A DNA stretch of 64,000 nucleotides from Alkalihalobacillus pseudalcaliphilus (GCA_001038565.1 LFJO01000005.1:1052222-1116221), one strand, 5' to 3'; shown: positions 7,551-17,476, counted from the stretch's first letter. Notes: a model not told the origin generated them from the sequence alone. A program made the numbers and translations.

Positions 7551-8978
7551 ATGTCACTTAGAACACCTCCATTGGAGAATCAGAGTTCTGTAAAAGATAA
7601 ATTGAAAATAATTATCTTACTAGCCATTCCTGCTGTAATCGAGAATTTCTTTCAGACATTACTGGGATTTGTTGATACGTTGTTTGTCGCTAAGATTGGT
7701 TTAGCTGAAGTATCTGCTGTGGGAGTTACCAATGCAGTACTTGCTATCTATTTTGCAGTATTTATGGCTGTGGGAGTAGCAACCAATGTTTTGATTTCAA
7801 ATTTCTTGGGTGCAGGTAAGGTAGAAAAAGCAAGGCATATTGCCCAACAGGCTATTGTTATGGCAATAGCACTTGGCATTGCTTTTGGTATTATTACGTT
7901 GTTTTTTGCAGATAATATGCTTTTATTAATGGGATTAGACGAAGAGGTATTAAAATTAGGTAGTCTATATTTTAAAATAGTAGGGGTACCTTCCATTTTT
8001 ATGTCTTTAATGTTTGTATTAAGTAGTATTCTTCGTGGTGCAGGTGATACAAAATCTCCTATGAAGACAAGCATAATGGTAAATATCATCAACGTAATAC
8101 TAGATTTCATCTTAATATTTGGATTCTGGTTCATTCCTGCATATGGAATTGTCGGGGCTGCGTTAGCAAGTGTATTTGCACGATTATATGGAACCATACT
8201 CTTATTCCGATATATTAACAAGACAAAAGATATAGCGTTTAGAAAGGATTATTGGAAAATAGATAAAGGACATCAAATTGAATTATTAAGTCTTGGAAGC
8301 CCAGCAGCAATAGAAAGATTGGCTATGAGAGTTGGTCAGATTGTTTATTTTGGATTTATAGTAGCACTTGGGACTAATACTTTTGCTGCCCATCAAATTG
8401 CGGGAAATATTGAAGTATTTTCTTATATGATTGCATATGGATTTGCTGCTGCAGCTACAATTCTTGTTGGAAGAAATATTGGAGCAAACAATTATTGTGA
8501 TGCTAAAGAATATGCAAAATTAACGACTTTTTTAGCGATAGGTTTCATGTCTATTTTCGGTATCTTATTATTCCTTTATGGAGAATGGGCAGGAAGTTTA
8601 TTTACGGAAGATCCAAAAGTAATAGCTGAAATTGGTATTGCTCTTAAAATTGCAGCTGTATTTCAACCGTTTTTAGCAGTTGTGTTAGTGTTAACTGGTG
8701 CATATCAAGGCGCAAACAATACAAAATATCCTATGTATTTGACCATTATTGGGATGTGGCTTATAAGGACTGGGACAGTCTATCTTCTTGCGATAGTGCT
8801 GGAAATGGGCTTGGCAGGTGTTTGGATAGCGATTGGAATTGATATAGTCTTTAGAGCAATCATCCTATGGACTCGTTTCACCAAGGATCATTGGGTTTCT
8901 AAAACGAAAGATAAGATTGCAGATTGCCATCCCAGAACTAGAAATGCTCAACTTTCCAAGTCAGTTAATAATTATTAA
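7551..8978 (+). CDS. MATE-family multidrug efflux transporter
   Basis: 475 residues with about twelve hydrophobic helices and the twofold MATE architecture. ILLAIPAVIENFFQTLLGFVDTLFVAKIG is the first MatE domain opening (helix 1-2) and LSLGSPAAIERLAMRVGQ opens the second half. MATE proteins export cationic compounds using Na+ or H+ gradients. It follows the glutaredoxin gene by 57 bp and precedes a long AT-rich gap, so it probably ends the copper-region operon. Substrate cannot be told from sequence. Confidence 0.88.
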   Translation: MSLRTPPLENQSSVKDKLKIIILLAIPAVIENFFQTLLGFVDTLFVAKIGLAEVSAVGVTNAVLAIYFAVFMAVGVATNVLISNFLGAGKVEKARHIAQQAIVMAIALGIAFGIITLFFADNMLLLMGLDEEVLKLGSLYFKIVGVPSIFMSLMFVLSSILRGAGDTKSPMKTSIMVNIINVILDFILIFGFWFIPAYGIVGAALASVFARLYGTILLFRYINKTKDIAFRKDYWKIDKGHQIELLSLGSPAAIERLAMRVGQIVYFGFIVALGTNTFAAHQIAGNIEVFSYMIAYGFAAAATILVGRNIGANNYCDAKEYAKLTTFLAIGFMSIFGILLFLYGEWAGSLFTEDPKVIAEIGIALKIAAVFQPFLAVVLVLTGAYQGANNTKYPMYLTIIGMWLIRTGTVYLLAIVLEMGLAGVWIAIGIDIVFRAIILWTRFTKDHWVSKTKDKIADCHPRTRNAQLSKSVNNY

Positions 8979-9305
8979 TAGTTGAGAAATTAATTTATCT
9001 ATTCTATAGGATGTTGCGTTTTAGGGTATCTTTATAAGGTACTTTAAGCGTTTCATCCTTTTTAAATGTATAGTCCACAATATTAATAAAAGTTTTCGAA
9101 AAAATAAAGACATTACGCTCGAACTACTAACAATGGGTGAAATGATAAACAAAGAATATAGTATTACTTGTTTAAAATACAAAAATATATTGTTTATGAA
9201 GAATGTGTGAACATAAGTTCTGAAAGGTTAAAAAAATGAATACCTCCATAAATTCTGCAAAATTTAGAAGTATATTATTTGTATCATCATATAGGAGGTA
9301 TAAAG
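8979..9305. other. Intergenic stretch before ydhK
   Basis: About 330 bp, AT-rich, with no convincing open frame. It probably contains the ydhK promoter; AGGAGGT at 9293-9299 is the ydhK ribosome site. A sequence ATACCTCCATAAATT near 9240 is too poor a match to call a CsoR box. Confidence 0.55.
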
Positions 9306-9893
9306 ATGAATGTTAAAAAGTTATTAATGGTAGGGGTGCTTACTCTAATTGCTATGCTGACATTATCTGCATGTGCTAGTAACGGCGAGAATCATGATAT
9401 GCAGGACATGGAAGGAGACCATACGGATGGCGATCATTCCGGGATGGATCATTCAGGTATGAAAATGTCTGGCTCAGGAGAAGTCCCTGAGGATTTAAAA
9501 GAAGCAGAAAATCCAACCTTTCCTGTTGGGAGTAATGCCATCATTACAGAAGCACATATGCCTGGTATGGAAGGGGTAGAAGCAACAATAGTAGGAGCTT
9601 ATGAAACAACCGTCTACACCATTTCGTATAATCCAACAAATGGTGGTGAAAGAGTGGAAGACCATAAATGGATTATCCATGAGGAAGTAGCTAATAGACA
9701 AGAAGAACCATACCAAGTAGGTGATGAAATAACGGTAGATGCAGATCATATGGAAGGTATGGATGGAGCAAATGCTACCATTGACTCTGCTGAAAAGACT
9801 ACTGTTTATATGGTTGACTTTATCCTTTCCGATAGTGGAGAAGAAGTAACGAACCATAAATGGGTGACAGAAAGTGAACTTTCACAGGAATAA
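9306..9893 (+). CDS. ydhK: YdhK-family (DUF1541) lipoprotein, island copy
   Basis: About 195 residues. The signal peptide ends in the lipobox LSAC (Cys23). A Met/His/Asp-rich linker (HDMQDMEGDHTDGDH...MDHSGMKMS) looks metal-binding. Two DUF1541 repeats follow, each with a TTVYxxxYxP-like core and ending HKWxxxxE. ATG 9306 is chosen for the AGGAGGT upstream; the longer frame starts inside that site. A close homologue is encoded at 30659-31237 on the other strand. The protein probably sits on the outer membrane face and sequesters copper or another metal; direct function is not established to my knowledge. Confidence 0.85.
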   Translation: MNVKKLLMVGVLTLIAMLTLSACASNGENHDMQDMEGDHTDGDHSGMDHSGMKMSGSGEVPEDLKEAENPTFPVGSNAIITEAHMPGMEGVEATIVGAYETTVYTISYNPTNGGERVEDHKWIIHEEVANRQEEPYQVGDEITVDADHMEGMDGANATIDSAEKTTVYMVDFILSDSGEEVTNHKWVTESELSQE

Positions 9894-9949
9894 AGATCTG
9901 CAAATATTATCTTAAAAGCTATTATAGTGAGCTTTACCTTAGGAAATCA

Positions 9950-9985
9950 AAAGCCTCTTTCATTTTGAAAGAGGCTTTAACATTT
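9950..9985 (+). terminator. Terminator after island ydhK
   Basis: Long stem AAAGCCTCTTTCA / TGAAAGAGGCTTT with AACATTTTT after it. Confidence 0.8.
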
Positions 9986-10105
9986 TTCAATAATTTAAAT
10001 TAAATCAGATTTAATAAATCAAAAAACCTCTTTAAGGTATTGCTTTTCAAGAGTATACAATAGATTGTTTTATCACAAGTTTATGTGGAATACATCTATT
10101 TAGAA

Positions 10106-11038
10106 TTAGTTATTACTAACCTTTCCGTTCTCGAGGATATAAGCCCAGGTTTGGCCATTGTCTTTGGTCTGGAAGATACTGTTGTTAGCTGTAACAAGTG
10201 TTATTTCTTCTCTATTACTTGGATTTGTCGTCAAAAATAAAACTGGGTTTTCTCTTGAAACATCTTCTGGTAATGGTATCTCTTTTGAATCTTTATTTTG
10301 TAATTCAACATTAATTAATTTAATATCTTCTTTCTCAACCTGGAAATAAATTAGACTATTCTCTTGATATTCGACGGTTGTAACAGGAGTGTTTGGTGAC
10401 AGTAATTCAAAATCATTCCCAAAGTTAGAGGATACAAATAAACCTTTATTAGTTGAAATGCTTATGTTTTCAGGATTATTAGGGTGGGTCGCAATATTTC
10501 CTATAGAGTTGGCAGAAACGCCATTCATTTCGCTTTGCTGCCAGCTCTCTCCACCGTCGATTGAATAATGTAAACCTACTGTTAGGGAATTAGGGTGTTC
10601 ATTATACACGTAAAGAGTGTGATTATAATAACTTGCAGCTAAATAGTGGAAATCTATTTCGCCATAAAATTTAATTTTTTCTAAAGTATTTCCTTGATCA
10701 GTACTCTTCATAATACCCAATGGGTTCTTTAAATTAGATTTAAGCGAGGGATGACCACTTGAAAAGAATCCATTATCTGTAGTTTGAAATCCCATATAGT
10801 CATGGTTATTCTTATTAGTTTTGAACCATTTATCATCTGAGAACTTAAGTAGACCATGGTGGGTAGCTATAAAGAGAGTTTGATTACTTCCTAAATAGCC
10901 AATTCCATGGATGTGAGTCACTATTTCTTCGTTTGCGTCTATAAAAAAGGAGTCAATGCCATTATCTTTAGAGCTTATACAACCAGTAAGCATAGTACTT
11001 ATTAAAGTGAGCAAAAACGTTTTTTGTATCCATTTCAT
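10106..11038 (-). CDS. BNR/sialidase-fold lipoprotein (F510_1955-like)
   Basis: 310 residues. The signal peptide ends with lipobox LTGC. The body is a beta-propeller-like series with Asp-box motifs: STDQGNT, SIDGGESW, SSNFGND and TKDNGQTW. This matches the glycosyl-hydrolase-like lipoproteins often found with copper and arsenic genes in Bacillus islands. It lies directly downstream of the response regulator and kinase genes, in the same direction and 26 bp apart, so it is probably the third gene of that operon. Ligand unknown. Confidence 0.72.
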   Translation of the reverse strand: MKWIQKTFLLTLISTMLTGCISSKDNGIDSFFIDANEEIVTHIHGIGYLGSNQTLFIATHHGLLKFSDDKWFKTNKNNHDYMGFQTTDNGFFSSGHPSLKSNLKNPLGIMKSTDQGNTLEKIKFYGEIDFHYLAASYYNHTLYVYNEHPNSLTVGLHYSIDGGESWQQSEMNGVSANSIGNIATHPNNPENISISTNKGLFVSSNFGNDFELLSPNTPVTTVEYQENSLIYFQVEKEDIKLINVELQNKDSKEIPLPEDVSRENPVLFLTTNPSNREEITLVTANNSIFQTKDNGQTWAYILENGKVSNN

Positions 11039-11064
11039 AATTAATCCTCCGTAGAATACTTCAA

Positions 11065-11754
11065 TTATTCATACCTTTTATTCCATCTATATCCAATTCC
11101 CCAAATAGTTTTTAAATGTTTATCAACTTCAAATCCAGTTTTTCTGAGTTTATCCCGCAAATTTCTAATGTGTGAATCTATTGTTCTGTTCTCAGTTTCT
11201 GCTTTGAATTCCCACAACGTGGCCAGTAAGTGATCACGCGTAAAAACTTTATCAGAATTTAATAAAAAAAGTTTTAACAAGTCAAATTCTTTAGGTGTAA
11301 CGGAAATGGGAACACCATTAAAATCTAGTTTATAAATAATGGGATCAAGAGTTAATCCTCTAAAATAGAGGGGTTTGTTCCAATTCTCTTCTTTAACAGT
11401 ACGTCTAAGTACAGCTTCTATTCTTGCTATCAGAACCTCTTCATTAAATGGTTTTGAGATGTAATCATCCGCCCCAATTTTTAACCCTTTTACCATATCA
11501 CTAGTATCATTTCTTGCCGTTAGCATAATGATAGGAGTATTTGAAAACTCTCTTAATTTCTTTAATGTTTCCCAGCCGTTTAGTAATGGCATCATGACAT
11601 CAAGGATTATTAAATCTACGTCGTTTTGTTCTATATATGAAATACCATCTGTACCACTATTCATTTTAATGCAGTCATATCCATAAGGCACCAAGTATAA
11701 AGATAGGAGATCTAACATTCTTTGTTCATCATCAATTAAAACTATCCGTCTCAT
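11065..11754 (-). CDS. OmpR/PhoB-type response regulator
   Basis: 229 residues. The receiver domain has the acidic pocket DDE (8-10), the phosphorylation site Asp52 (LDVMMP) and the conserved TARND/KPF residues. The C-terminal winged helix ends in IWGIGYRWNKRYE. The gene follows the kinase gene by six bases, a typical co-translated pair, and is followed by the BNR lipoprotein gene. The regulon is unknown. By location in a copper island it may respond to envelope metal stress. Confidence 0.93.
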   Translation of the reverse strand: MRRIVLIDDEQRMLDLLSLYLVPYGYDCIKMNSGTDGISYIEQNDVDLIILDVMMPLLNGWETLKKLREFSNTPIIMLTARNDTSDMVKGLKIGADDYISKPFNEEVLIARIEAVLRRTVKEENWNKPLYFRGLTLDPIIYKLDFNGVPISVTPKEFDLLKLFLLNSDKVFTRDHLLATLWEFKAETENRTIDSHIRNLRDKLRKTGFEVDKHLKTIWGIGYRWNKRYE

Positions 11755-11760
11755 ATAGCA

Positions 11761-13113
11761 TCAGGCCTCCTTTAATAACACTGAAACGGTCGTACCAGCC
11801 CCCAACTTACTTGCCACATGAAGCTCTGCGTCATGAGCCTCTACTATTTCCTTGACTATGGATAAGCCTAAACCAACACCACCAGTAAGGCGAGATCTGG
11901 ATTTTTCAACCCTATACAAGCTATCAAAAATAAAAGGAAGCTCTTCTTCAGGTATACCTACCCCTTGGTCAGATATTGCAAGGATAACATGGTTTTTAGT
12001 CTTCTTTATTTCAATAGTGGTCACACCACCATTAGAATATTTGAGTGCATTATCTAAAAGATTCAAAATTACTTGTTCAAATCGGACTGGGTCAATATTT
12101 ACAATGTTACCTGGTTGCTCCAAGAAGATAAGTCCAATTCCAGTACTAGAGAAAATAGGTTTAACTTTTTCATAGATAAGTTTAATAAAAGATGAAACAT
12201 CTACTCTTTCTTTTTGAATAATAAAGGAGTTTTGGTCCATTTTAGCCAATTCAAATAACTCTTCTAAAAGGGTTGAAACCCTTGAGGATTCCTCGTGAAT
12301 AATTTTAATATATTCCATTCTTTGATTGTCATTTAAATTGGATTTAAGTGCTATGTCTGCGTATCCCTTTATATAGGTCAATGGTGTCCGAAGCTCATGA
12401 GATATACTTGCAAGAAATTCTTTTCTTTCCTGTTGTAAAAAGTTTAAGTTATTTGCCAATGTATTTATTGATTTGGCTAAATCCCCAAGTTCATCTTTAG
12501 AATTGACAGGTAAGTGAAGAGAAAAGTCACCCTTACTAATTTTTTTTGTTGCGTTATTCATTGATATTAGTGGTTTCGTGAGAATTTTAATTAGGATAAA
12601 ATTTGTTATGATTAGAAAAAACAAGATAATTACAACGGCAATTCCAAAATGATGATTAAGATCTTTGATTACCCCCTGAATTTGATTAGTACTTTTCAAC
12701 ATATAAACAATCCCGGTTTCTCCATTCGATGTTTGATATGGGGAAGCCGTAGCAATATATGGTTGTGATTTCCAATCCTTTTGTACAATTTGCTCCCGTT
12801 GATAATTGGGTTTAATAATACGATTAATAGCTTCATTAACTGGAAAGGATGTCTTTATCACATTACCTTCTTCATTGGTTATCACCACTTCAGTATCCGT
12901 TTTAGACTCCATTAAGGCTATATGTTGAAGTGTATTCTCATCAAAAGTGACCTTCAAAACATCTCTATGACTATTACCCCTTGCTAAAAGTGAATGTAAT
13001 TCCTCTTCGACAAGCGACTCTACTACATTTTTATGAAGAAATAGCATAGATCCTGCTTCAATAATTAATATACAACAGAAAAACCACAGCCCTAATTTTG
13101 TTGAAAATTTCAT
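11761..13113 (-). CDS. Membrane sensor histidine kinase
   Basis: 450 residues. Transmembrane helices lie at about 8-26 and 157-178 with an extracytoplasmic sensor domain of about 130 residues between them. HAMP follows, then HisKA with the phospho-acceptor His239 in SHELRTP, and a HATPase_c domain with the N box (NLLDNALKYS), G1 (DQGVGIP) and G2 (GVGLGLSIV). The sensor region has few His, Met or Cys residues, so it does not look like a CusS-type direct copper sensor. It is divergent from the Csp gene side and heads a three-gene operon. Confidence 0.92.
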   Translation of the reverse strand: MKFSTKLGLWFFCCILIIEAGSMLFLHKNVVESLVEEELHSLLARGNSHRDVLKVTFDENTLQHIALMESKTDTEVVITNEEGNVIKTSFPVNEAINRIIKPNYQREQIVQKDWKSQPYIATASPYQTSNGETGIVYMLKSTNQIQGVIKDLNHHFGIAVVIILFFLIITNFILIKILTKPLISMNNATKKISKGDFSLHLPVNSKDELGDLAKSINTLANNLNFLQQERKEFLASISHELRTPLTYIKGYADIALKSNLNDNQRMEYIKIIHEESSRVSTLLEELFELAKMDQNSFIIQKERVDVSSFIKLIYEKVKPIFSSTGIGLIFLEQPGNIVNIDPVRFEQVILNLLDNALKYSNGGVTTIEIKKTKNHVILAISDQGVGIPEEELPFIFDSLYRVEKSRSRLTGGVGLGLSIVKEIVEAHDAELHVASKLGAGTTVSVLLKEA

Positions 13114-13225
13114 TTAAAACACCTACTTTGAATATGTATAGTATAAACAATAATTATCGAGAAAGTATGCAGACAAGCTAAGATTATTGAGTATACTATT
13201 TTTCTCATTATATTAGATTGCAAAC

Positions 13226-13258
13226 AAAAAGAAAAAACACGCCATCAAATGACGTGCT
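13226..13258 (-). terminator. Terminator of the Csp gene
   Basis: Read on the minus strand, GCACGTCATTTGATGGCGTG forms a hairpin followed by TTTTTTC. It lies just past the end of the 13276-13608 gene. Confidence 0.75.
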
Positions 13259-13275
13259 ATCTTTAAATAGCTATA

Positions 13276-13608
13276 TTATGCAATTATTTTGCGACAAACT
13301 TCTGCACAATGATAGCAGGCATCCGCACAGTTTTGACAATGTTCATGGTTATGTCTACCACATTCATCTCCACACGCTTGACAAATCTCTACACATAATT
13401 TTATAACTTCTTTTAATATAGGACTATTTGTCTGAATTGCTCTTGCAGTGAAGCTACAAATATCCGCACATTCACGATCCAATCGGATACAGGCAGCCAT
13501 CATTTTCACATTGTCTTCATCTAAACATGCATCAAAACAAGTATTACATTTTTCCATACAAGTTAAACAAGCTTCCAAACATTCTTGATATTGGCTCTGA
13601 GTTAACAT
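13276..13608 (-). CDS. Cys-rich four-helix-bundle copper-storage protein (Csp/DUF326)
   Basis: 110 residues with about 17 Cys in C-x3-C and C-x2-C patterns along amphipathic helices (LEACLTCMEKCNTCFDAC, VEICQACGDECGRHNHEHC). This is the layout of the Csp family, in which Cys line the core of a four-helix bundle and hold many Cu(I) ions. No export signal is seen, so it resembles the cytosolic Csp3 class. The ATG at 13608 is preferred to the GTG at 13617, which is part of the GAGGTG ribosome site. A copper reservoir fits the csoR-copZ-copA island. Confidence 0.85.
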   Translation of the reverse strand: MLTQSQYQECLEACLTCMEKCNTCFDACLDEDNVKMMAACIRLDRECADICSFTARAIQTNSPILKEVIKLCVEICQACGDECGRHNHEHCQNCADACYHCAEVCRKIIA

Positions 13609-13866
13609 AGATAACACCTCTTTTAATTTTTTCCGTACATTAAGGTGATACCCATCATCACTTTTTCAAATTCAACATATTAAAAAGTCCTTAAATTCTG
13701 CACATAATTGTAAAAAACACAGTTTATGGAGATAAACGAATGGCAACTTCAATTATTTTTCAAAGACATTAAAAATGTTAAATAAGTAAACGCAAAAGTA
13801 ATCATAATGGATATAATACAATTCAGTTAATATTTGGTAAAATATTTATAATTGGAGGCGATTAAC

Positions 13867-14343
13867 ATGGAGGGTTTTTCATATTACTTAGATTTAAGTA
13901 ACCCATATATTGGGACTAGTCAAGAACAGGTAAGAAATAAAAAGAACAAAAAGAACTGGGATTCATTAGTTTTGTATTTTTTACAGAGCGCGGATCTATT
14001 AATAGTAAAATATTGGCCAGGTGATGTATACGTATCAGAAGAGTTTCAAGTAAGTACGAAAGGTCAAAAGTTACTGGAACCGTATAAAATTTACGATAAA
14101 TCGATTGAATTAGGAATGCGCTCTAGCTATTACAGGATACATAATAGTCTAAAGAGTATCATTTTAGAGACTAATTCCCAAGGGGTACCCACAAATATTT
14201 TTGACTTTCAATTATTACGAAACAATAAAGTATTAATGCATTCTTTAGATAATGGTTCTAGTCTATTTTTTAATGGGAATAAAAAAGATCTGGATTGTTT
14301 GTTGAAAAGTATAAACAAAAATGCTATATGTTCTCTGTCATAA
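13867..14343 (+). CDS. Uncharacterised protein, 158 residues
   Basis: ORF with GGAGGCG before ATG 13867 (the longer frame from 13852 has no site). No signal peptide or membrane segment is seen. The sequence is rich in aromatic residues and Lys (KNKKNWDSLVLYFLQSADLLIVKYWPGDVY) and could be a small alpha/beta protein. I recognise no family. Base composition is more AT-rich than the backbone, like its island neighbours. Confidence 0.55.
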   Translation: MEGFSYYLDLSNPYIGTSQEQVRNKKNKKNWDSLVLYFLQSADLLIVKYWPGDVYVSEEFQVSTKGQKLLEPYKIYDKSIELGMRSSYYRIHNSLKSIILETNSQGVPTNIFDFQLLRNNKVLMHSLDNGSSLFFNGNKKDLDCLLKSINKNAICSLS

Positions 14344-14493
14344 TAGATAAAGTAATTTGAATTTAATAGATTATTTGTGTTTTTGAGTAAGAATGAATGT
14401 TCTAATGGAGTATTCCTTTTATTATTAAATCGGTGTTTGGTTATGTATTAGAAGAAGATTCTATAATGATGACAGGAAGGGAAATTGCTTAAA

Positions 14494-14668
14494 TCTATAT
14501 GCCTGCCAACATTTTCAGTGAAGTATAGAGTATTATTTTGAAGAGTTTACATTAAGTCAAATATCGGTAATTACGGGAATTAATATTAATACTTTAAAAT
14601 CTAGATTAAAAAATGTGAAAAGTATGTTTCATACTAAATCTAAAGGAGTTGATAAAAATGGAAAATAA
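14494..14668 (+). pseudogene. Relic of a sigma-70-family factor (region 4)
   Basis: A reading EEFTLSQISVITGININT then LKSRLKNVK resembles the region 4 helix-turn-helix of ECF sigma factors. A preceding KYRVLF piece in another frame corresponds to the usual LP..YR element, so a frameshift lies near 14535. The reading ends at TAA 14666-14668, overlapping the next gene's ATG by 11 bases, as in intact sigma/anti-sigma pairs. Regions upstream to 14344 have stops in all frames examined, so the N-terminus is lost. Confidence 0.6.
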
Positions 14669-15368
14669 AGTTCTGAAAAAATTGAAGAAGTCAATGATGA
14701 AAGCTGTTTTTATGAACAAAACATTTTCTGAAGGAAATAAAAAAGTAGTATTTACTTTAATTAGTATCCCAATATTGTTTATTATTCTTTTGTCAAATTT
14801 ACCTTCTGATTATCAAATTTTTAATGGAAATAGTACATCTAAAGCTATTTTGGACAATTCTACCTTAGAAAAAATAAGTTACACTGATAAACAGCAAAAT
14901 GATATGGTCCTATACTATAAATCTGATAATATGGATAGAATCAACATGAGATTCTTTAATCAAAAAATAATAATTGAAAACATCGACTCCGGCATGATTT
15001 CCAGAGGAGATATACTTTACTATAAAGAAAATGATGAATATCAAAGTTTAGGTCGTGTAGTAGGGTTACCCAACGAAACAGTCAAAATGGATAATGGTCA
15101 ATTATTTATTAATAATAGACCTCTCGACACATTCTATGGAAAAGTTCATATCCTTGGTATGAATATTGAAGAATTCTTATCTTATGCTGATGAAAATGGT
15201 TATGAGTATAACTCAAGTAGTATTAAAGAGATATATGAAACAAATTTTGAAGATAAAGTAGTCTCAAATAATGAAGTATATGTAATAAGCGATAATTGGC
15301 ATAGAGGTAACTCCGGCATAATAGATACTATAACTATCTTAGGAAGAGTAAAAGGAATATTAAAATAA
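14658..15368 (+). CDS. Signal-peptidase-I-like (S26) membrane protein lacking the usual catalytic residues
   Basis: 236 residues with AAAGGAG before ATG 14658. One transmembrane helix lies at about 33-51 (FTLISIPILFIILLSNL). The S26 fold is visible in GDILYYK, LGRVVGLPNETVKMDNGQL and the C-terminal VISDNWHRGNSG...GRVKGIL. In active enzymes the nucleophile is the Ser of SMxPT before GDI, and the general base is the Lys before RVxGLPGD. Here these positions read IENIDSGMISRGDIL and SLGRVVG, so both residues seem changed. Following a sigma relic it may be an anti-sigma-like or regulatory pseudo-peptidase. Confidence 0.6.
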   Translation: MENKVLKKLKKSMMKAVFMNKTFSEGNKKVVFTLISIPILFIILLSNLPSDYQIFNGNSTSKAILDNSTLEKISYTDKQQNDMVLYYKSDNMDRINMRFFNQKIIIENIDSGMISRGDILYYKENDEYQSLGRVVGLPNETVKMDNGQLFINNRPLDTFYGKVHILGMNIEEFLSYADENGYEYNSSSIKEIYETNFEDKVVSNNEVYVISDNWHRGNSGIIDTITILGRVKGILK

Positions 15369-15596
15369 TCAAAATATAAAATTGGCTAATTAGCTAAATA
15401 GTAAGAGCTTTTTTGTAGAAAAATCCCAAAATAATAAATTGTAATATCAAAATATCGATAGTATAAATTACGTACTGAGGTTCACTTTAAGTTTTAAAAA
15501 ATAATTAATGGTTTGAAAGTACAATACTATTACTTAATATTATGTGAATAATAGCACAGACTATAATATATAAGAAATTTTGGAGGACTATTTGTT

Positions 15597-15776
15597 ATGG
15601 ATGTAAATGACAAATATACAATTGTAGAATTAAAACTAAAAGTTTTGAATATCCTGGATTACCTAATTCATGACGAACTTTACACGAAGGTACATGCTGC
15701 AAAAGGATTAAAGAAACTAGTTGATTATCTAGATGATATGGATCAAGGTTTGTCAAGTAAACTTTTTGATGAATAA
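15597..15776 (+). CDS. Small acidic helical protein, 59 residues
   Basis: ATG 15597 is preceded by TTGGAGGAC. The product (MDVNDKYTIVELKLKVLNIL...) is helical and acidic at its end (DYLDDMDQGLSSKLFDE), with no signal peptide. I recognise no family. Good ribosome site and clean frame make it a plausible gene in otherwise decayed DNA. Confidence 0.5.
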   Translation: MDVNDKYTIVELKLKVLNILDYLIHDELYTKVHAAKGLKKLVDYLDDMDQGLSSKLFDE

Positions 15777-16274
15777 AAGCCTCAATATTATTATTTTCAT
15801 GTAATAGCAAGAACTTAATAAAAATACACCGAATTATCATATTCAGGTGGTATTTTTTTATGGACACACAAAATACTACCAAATATTACAATAAATGTAA
15901 TTATTTTTAATTGTGAATATTATTTAGGACGATACTTATTTTTCCTTAATTTTAGATCATAAATATCTGGTTTTATCAAACCGAAATATCATCAAGATTA
16001 AACGGGATGGATCCCTAAAACTTTTATAGAGAAGCAGAAAACTAAAATCCATGTTTATAATTACAGTTAAACGGCCTGGTCAATATTGGAGCAGTTTGAG
16101 TTGATGAAGTATCTTAATTTAGTTGCAATTCATCTCTCAAAGACAAGATGAAAAGCAACCAGCAACAGAACTTTTAAGTTAGAAGATTCTTATATGAGGA
16201 GGTGAAAGTATTATTAAATGTAATGGAATATCTTTAAACGAAAAGAGACAAAAGAGAAGGGAGTACTTAGTAAA
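15777..16274. other. Intergenic, probably decayed DNA
   Basis: About 500 bp. A weak hairpin with a T tract lies near 15818-15860. Between 15960 and 16140 short open pieces appear in different frames, suggesting an old, heavily decayed gene that I cannot identify. GAGAAGGG, the B. subtilis SpoIIIE-guiding octamer, occurs on the + strand at 16254-16261. Confidence 0.4.
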
Positions 16275-16721
16275 ATGGGGATGAAAACAACGAGAAAAAA
16301 TTTTACTGAATGGGAAATAAAGAATTTTAATCAATCATTTTCTTTTGATGATGTTTGGGAGTTAGGAAAAGAAAAATATAGAATTGATACACAAGATTTA
16401 ATAGGCATATATGTGTTTCAAAACATTGAATCTAATCGTTGTTTTGTAGGTCGCTCTAGTCATATTTTTGGTAGGTTAAAAAACCATGCTTTATCCATGA
16501 AATCTGGAAAACATAGTTACTCTGAAATAAACGAAGACTTTAAAAATTATGGAAAAAATAGTTTTGTATTAAAAATATTAACCTATTGTAATAACTCACA
16601 ATTAATAAGTTTTGAAAAGAGTTGGCTCAAAACTTATAGCGATAAAGAGAAATTGTATAATCAAGATAAGTTAGATAATTGGGATACTGCAAAAGGAAGA
16701 TGGATCAGAAAAAGATGGTAA
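16275..16721 (+). CDS. GIY-YIG nuclease-domain protein
   Basis: 148 residues. The domain begins at about residue 43 with GIYVFQN, followed by CFVGRS in place of YIG and a downstream Arg (FGRLKNH), then a conserved Glu in SFEKSWLKTY. This matches the GIY-YIG catalytic fold of homing endonucleases and related phage or mobile proteins. No DNA-binding NUMOD repeats follow, so it is a stand-alone domain. It sits in decayed island DNA with no visible intron or intein. Function unknown. Confidence 0.65.
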   Translation: MGMKTTRKNFTEWEIKNFNQSFSFDDVWELGKEKYRIDTQDLIGIYVFQNIESNRCFVGRSSHIFGRLKNHALSMKSGKHSYSEINEDFKNYGKNSFVLKILTYCNNSQLISFEKSWLKTYSDKEKLYNQDKLDNWDTAKGRWIRKRW

Positions 16722-17476
16722 AATTCATTCTTTAATTACCATATGTTCTCGTCTCTATTCTAAATTTGTTTGTCTAACGTTAGAAAGGATAAATAGGCCT
16801 TGATTGATAATTCTAGACATTATTGGCAAAAAAGCTGAATGCTCATTCAGCAAAAGGAGAAGCAAAAGATTTATTTTAACAAAGAGTTTGAAGTAGAAAA
16901 AGGATTAAATTTTCTATCAATCTATATATAAGTTCTACTATTATAAAACATTCCATTCTTTTGAAGAGGGATGTCTAATTTGGTATTTCAATTAATTGGA
17001 ACTCTAAATATTCATTTTGCCTGTTGGAACAAATAATAATCTAGTGAGATATTTATTTAAGCTGCAATCTTGAATACTTTAACTTTAGTGAAAATGTTTA
17101 TGGGGACCGTATTATATATTACATAAACAAATTTCTCTAATTGAGAAAAATCAAACGTTAGGTAGCAGCATGCTAAAGTGTTCCTTATTAGTGAACGCTT
17201 TTTTATAATTAATTAAGAAATCATTGATGTACATTTGGTTAATCGTATTATTTTTATTTTTTTCATATACAATAGGTTTTAGTTAAAAATTAAAGTAAGG
17301 TCTATCATAATGCATGTTTATATTAAAGAACAAGAATCATTGGCATTTTCAGACAAGATCTAAGTGTTTATTTTATAATAGTAATGACACAATATTCCTT
17401 TTTAGAATGTTAATACTTATTTAAAAAATAGAGTGCTTTTAAAAAAATGAAGCAAAATAATCTTTCTTCAGTTTAA
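16722..17476. other. Long gene-free stretch in the island
   Basis: About 750 bp of very AT-rich DNA with stops in all frames. A hairpin AAAGTGTTC...GAACGCTTTTTT near 17176-17206 may be a terminator. I see no RNA gene and no insertion-sequence ends. Confidence 0.5.

Noticed and set aside
7748..8221. 157-codon minus-strand frame inside the MATE gene
   Set aside because: Shadow of the transporter gene; low-complexity translation.
9230..9260. CsoR-like box before island ydhK (ATACCTCCATAAATT)
   Set aside because: Only one half-site resembles the pattern.
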